Assembly: GCF_000735695.2 (NCBI RefSeq)
Contig: NZ_JASZ02000003.1
Span: 1 to 64,000 of the forward strand
Length of the DNA: 64,000 nucleotides
Direction of reading: 5' to 3'
Source: Kaistella haifensis DSM 19056
GTDB taxonomy: Bacteria > Bacteroidota > Bacteroidia > Flavobacteriales > Weeksellaceae
Shown: positions 62,841 through 64,000 of the stretch, one piece after another
How the letters are laid out: each line of letters starts with the position of its first letter
Position numbering within the stretch: position 1 is the first letter of the stretch
Notes under the pieces: generated by a model
Databases searched by the model: none
What the model was told of the DNA's origin: nothing
What the model saw: the letters and a program-made list of their open reading frames with translations, nothing else
Translations under genes and position numbers: made by a program

Positions 62841-63692
62841 TTAGTAATCCGCCGGCGCTTCTAAATACAATTGTTTGAAGGCAGTGATTAATTGCTCATC
62901 ATTAGGTGCTTTTCCGTGCCATGCGTGGGTTCCCATCATATAATCTACGCCAAATCCCATTTCTGTATGTAGGATAATCGCGATTGGTTTCCCGTTTCCG
63001 GTTTTGGCTTTGGCGTGTTCCAGAACTGCAATAACGGCTTCCAAATCGTTTCCGTTTTTCTCTTCCAAAACGTCCCAACCAAAAGCACGAAGTTTTGCAT
63101 TTAAATCTCCTAAACTCAAGACATCATCAACGTTACCGTCAATTTGTCGGTTATTGTAGTCGATGGTTGCGATGAGGTTATCTACTTTGTTGTGAGCGGC
63201 ATACATCAATGCTTCCCAAATTTGCCCTTCCTGAAGTTCTCCGTCACCATGTAGGGTATACACTAAGCTTTGGTCTCCGTCCAATTTTTTTCCTAACGCT
63301 GCACCAATTGCGACTGAAAGTCCTTGTCCTAAAGAACCTGAAGCAACACGAACTCCCGGTAAACCTTCGTGCGTCGTTGGGTGACCTTGTAATCTGGAAT
63401 TTAACTTTCTGAAAGTCGCCAATTCTGCAACCGGAAAGAAATCAAATCTTGCCAGAGTGGAGTAGAATACAGGCGAAATATGCCCATTGGAAAGGAAGAA
63501 AAGATCCTCATTTTTGCCTTCCATGGTGAATGGCAATTTGTAATTCATCACTTTACCATAAAGTGCGGTGAAAAACTCGGTACAGCCCAAACTTCCTCCT
63601 GGATGGCCCGAATTTACAGCGTGAACCATTCTTAGAATGTCTCTTCTGATCTGTGTTGTAAGAGATTTCAGCTCTTCAATACTTTTACTCAT
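62841..63692 (-). CDS. Transketolase, N-terminal subunit
   Basis: 283 residues with the diphosphate-binding domain: VNSGHPGGSLGCTEFFTAL, GSLGQGLSVAIG, and the metal/ThDP motif HGDGELQEGQIWEALMYA followed by NLIATIDYNNRQIDG. Translated first, then the C-terminal subunit; both have their own starts, so this is not a frameshift. Confidence 0.93.
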   Translation of the reverse strand: MSKSIEELKSLTTQIRRDILRMVHAVNSGHPGGSLGCTEFFTALYGKVMNYKLPFTMEGKNEDLFFLSNGHISPVFYSTLARFDFFPVAELATFRKLNSRLQGHPTTHEGLPGVRVASGSLGQGLSVAIGAALGKKLDGDQSLVYTLHGDGELQEGQIWEALMYAAHNKVDNLIATIDYNNRQIDGNVDDVLSLGDLNAKLRAFGWDVLEEKNGNDLEAVIAVLEHAKAKTGNGKPIAIILHTEMGFGVDYMMGTHAWHGKAPNDEQLITAFKQLYLEAPADY

Positions 63693-63775
63693 TTTTTTGA
63701 TTTATTTGCAAGCGAATTTACGAATTTTTGATGGGTTAAGAAAATGGAAAACCATTGATTTTATATCGACGAAAA

Positions 63776-64000
63776 TTATTTTTTTCTAATCAACCATAAA
63801 CCAATAAAGGTGAGTAATCCATTGATAATCAATAATTCTAATCCAATTTTAAAATCTCCGAAAATATTTTCCTGGAATTTATCGATAAAGTAAGAAATTA
63901 CCGGAGCAACAACGCAAACGTAAGGTACCAAATGATCTTTTACTTTGAATTTGGTGAAAATTCCGAATGCGAAAAGTCCCAAAAGTGGTCCGTAAGTGAA
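63776..64000 (-). CDS. Sodium:solute symporter, C-terminal end (partial)
   Basis: About 74 residues at the window edge, read from 64000 down to a stop at 63776; the rest lies outside. Two membrane helices (LVPYVCVVAPVISYFID, LELLIINGLLTFIGLWLI) with the FTYGPLLGLFAFGIFTKF segment match the end of SSS-family symporters of Bacteroidetes. The substrate is unknown. Confidence 0.75.
   Translation of the reverse strand, partial: FTYGPLLGLFAFGIFTKFKVKDHLVPYVCVVAPVISYFIDKFQENIFGDFKIGLELLIINGLLTFIGLWLIRKK

Noticed and set aside
61850-63692. Broken transketolase
   Set aside because: The two subunits have separate starts and a 43-bp spacer, and split transketolase is a normal form in this group.

Overview
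The window looks like a chromosome segment of a low-GC flavobacterium, most probably of the Chryseobacterium/Kaistella group (Weeksellaceae). The main reasons are an intact gliding-motility/type IX secretion block (gldK-gldL-gldM-gldN), a PorZ-type protein, split transketolase genes, a DUF4270 lipoprotein, and repeated TAnnTTTG promoter elements of the Bacteroidetes sigma factor. The genus is inferred from gene content only.

Layout. 1-1980: accessory debris with a MepB-like gene and three truncated transposases (one IS91-type, two IS5-superfamily). 2037-24679: mostly core genes: rpsO, mgtE, a BtuF-like protein, dapA, a two-gene UshA-type nucleotidase, porZ, recO, a lipoprotein, an S4-domain protein, aroK, a tRNA Lys-Leu-Lys cluster, panC, a degenerate glycogen-synthase-like protein, a DUF4270 lipoprotein, glmS, gldKLMN and an FAD oxidoreductase. 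24823-30798: a leftward operon for C4-dicarboxylate use (porin, DASS transporter, succinate dehydrogenase/fumarate reductase C-A-B). Its flavoprotein gene carries one in-frame TAA stop. 30996-34720: AT-rich accessory DNA with an orfA-only IS3 remnant, a 3' gene fragment, an unrecognised two-gene operon, a 153-nt nested hairpin and two more unknown genes.

34725-52077: an integrated mobilizable genomic island of about 17.3 kb in the 3' end of tRNA-Ser(GGA). It is bounded by 16-bp direct repeats and has GGCTGTA arm-like repeats at both ends. The left part is backbone: tyrosine integrase, an unknown protein, DUF3853, a DUF3987 primase/helicase-like protein, iteron-like repeats, a DUF6371 protein, a possible oriT, MobC, a frameshifted MobA relaxase and a membrane protein. 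The right part is leftward heavy-metal cargo: Fur-family regulator, Cys/His-rich exported protein, CzcA-CzcC fusion, CzcB, bestrophin and a CadA/ZntA-like P-type ATPase. Together these would sense metal, pump it from the cytoplasm and expel it across the outer membrane.

52216-64000: core genes again: ansA, a TrmH-type methyltransferase, rsmE, tsaD divergent from tamB, an Lrp/AsnC regulator, a small membrane protein, the two transketolase subunits, and the end of a sodium:solute symporter cut by the window edge.

The most noteworthy points are the tRNA-Ser island with its att and arm repeats, the tandem GGTGGGGAA repeat just outside it that may mark an older element, the base change at the tRNA discriminator position, the iteron-like cluster, the large nested hairpin, the unknown operon at 31691-32882, and the stop codon in the flavoprotein gene. 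All family assignments come from reading motifs; no database search was run.
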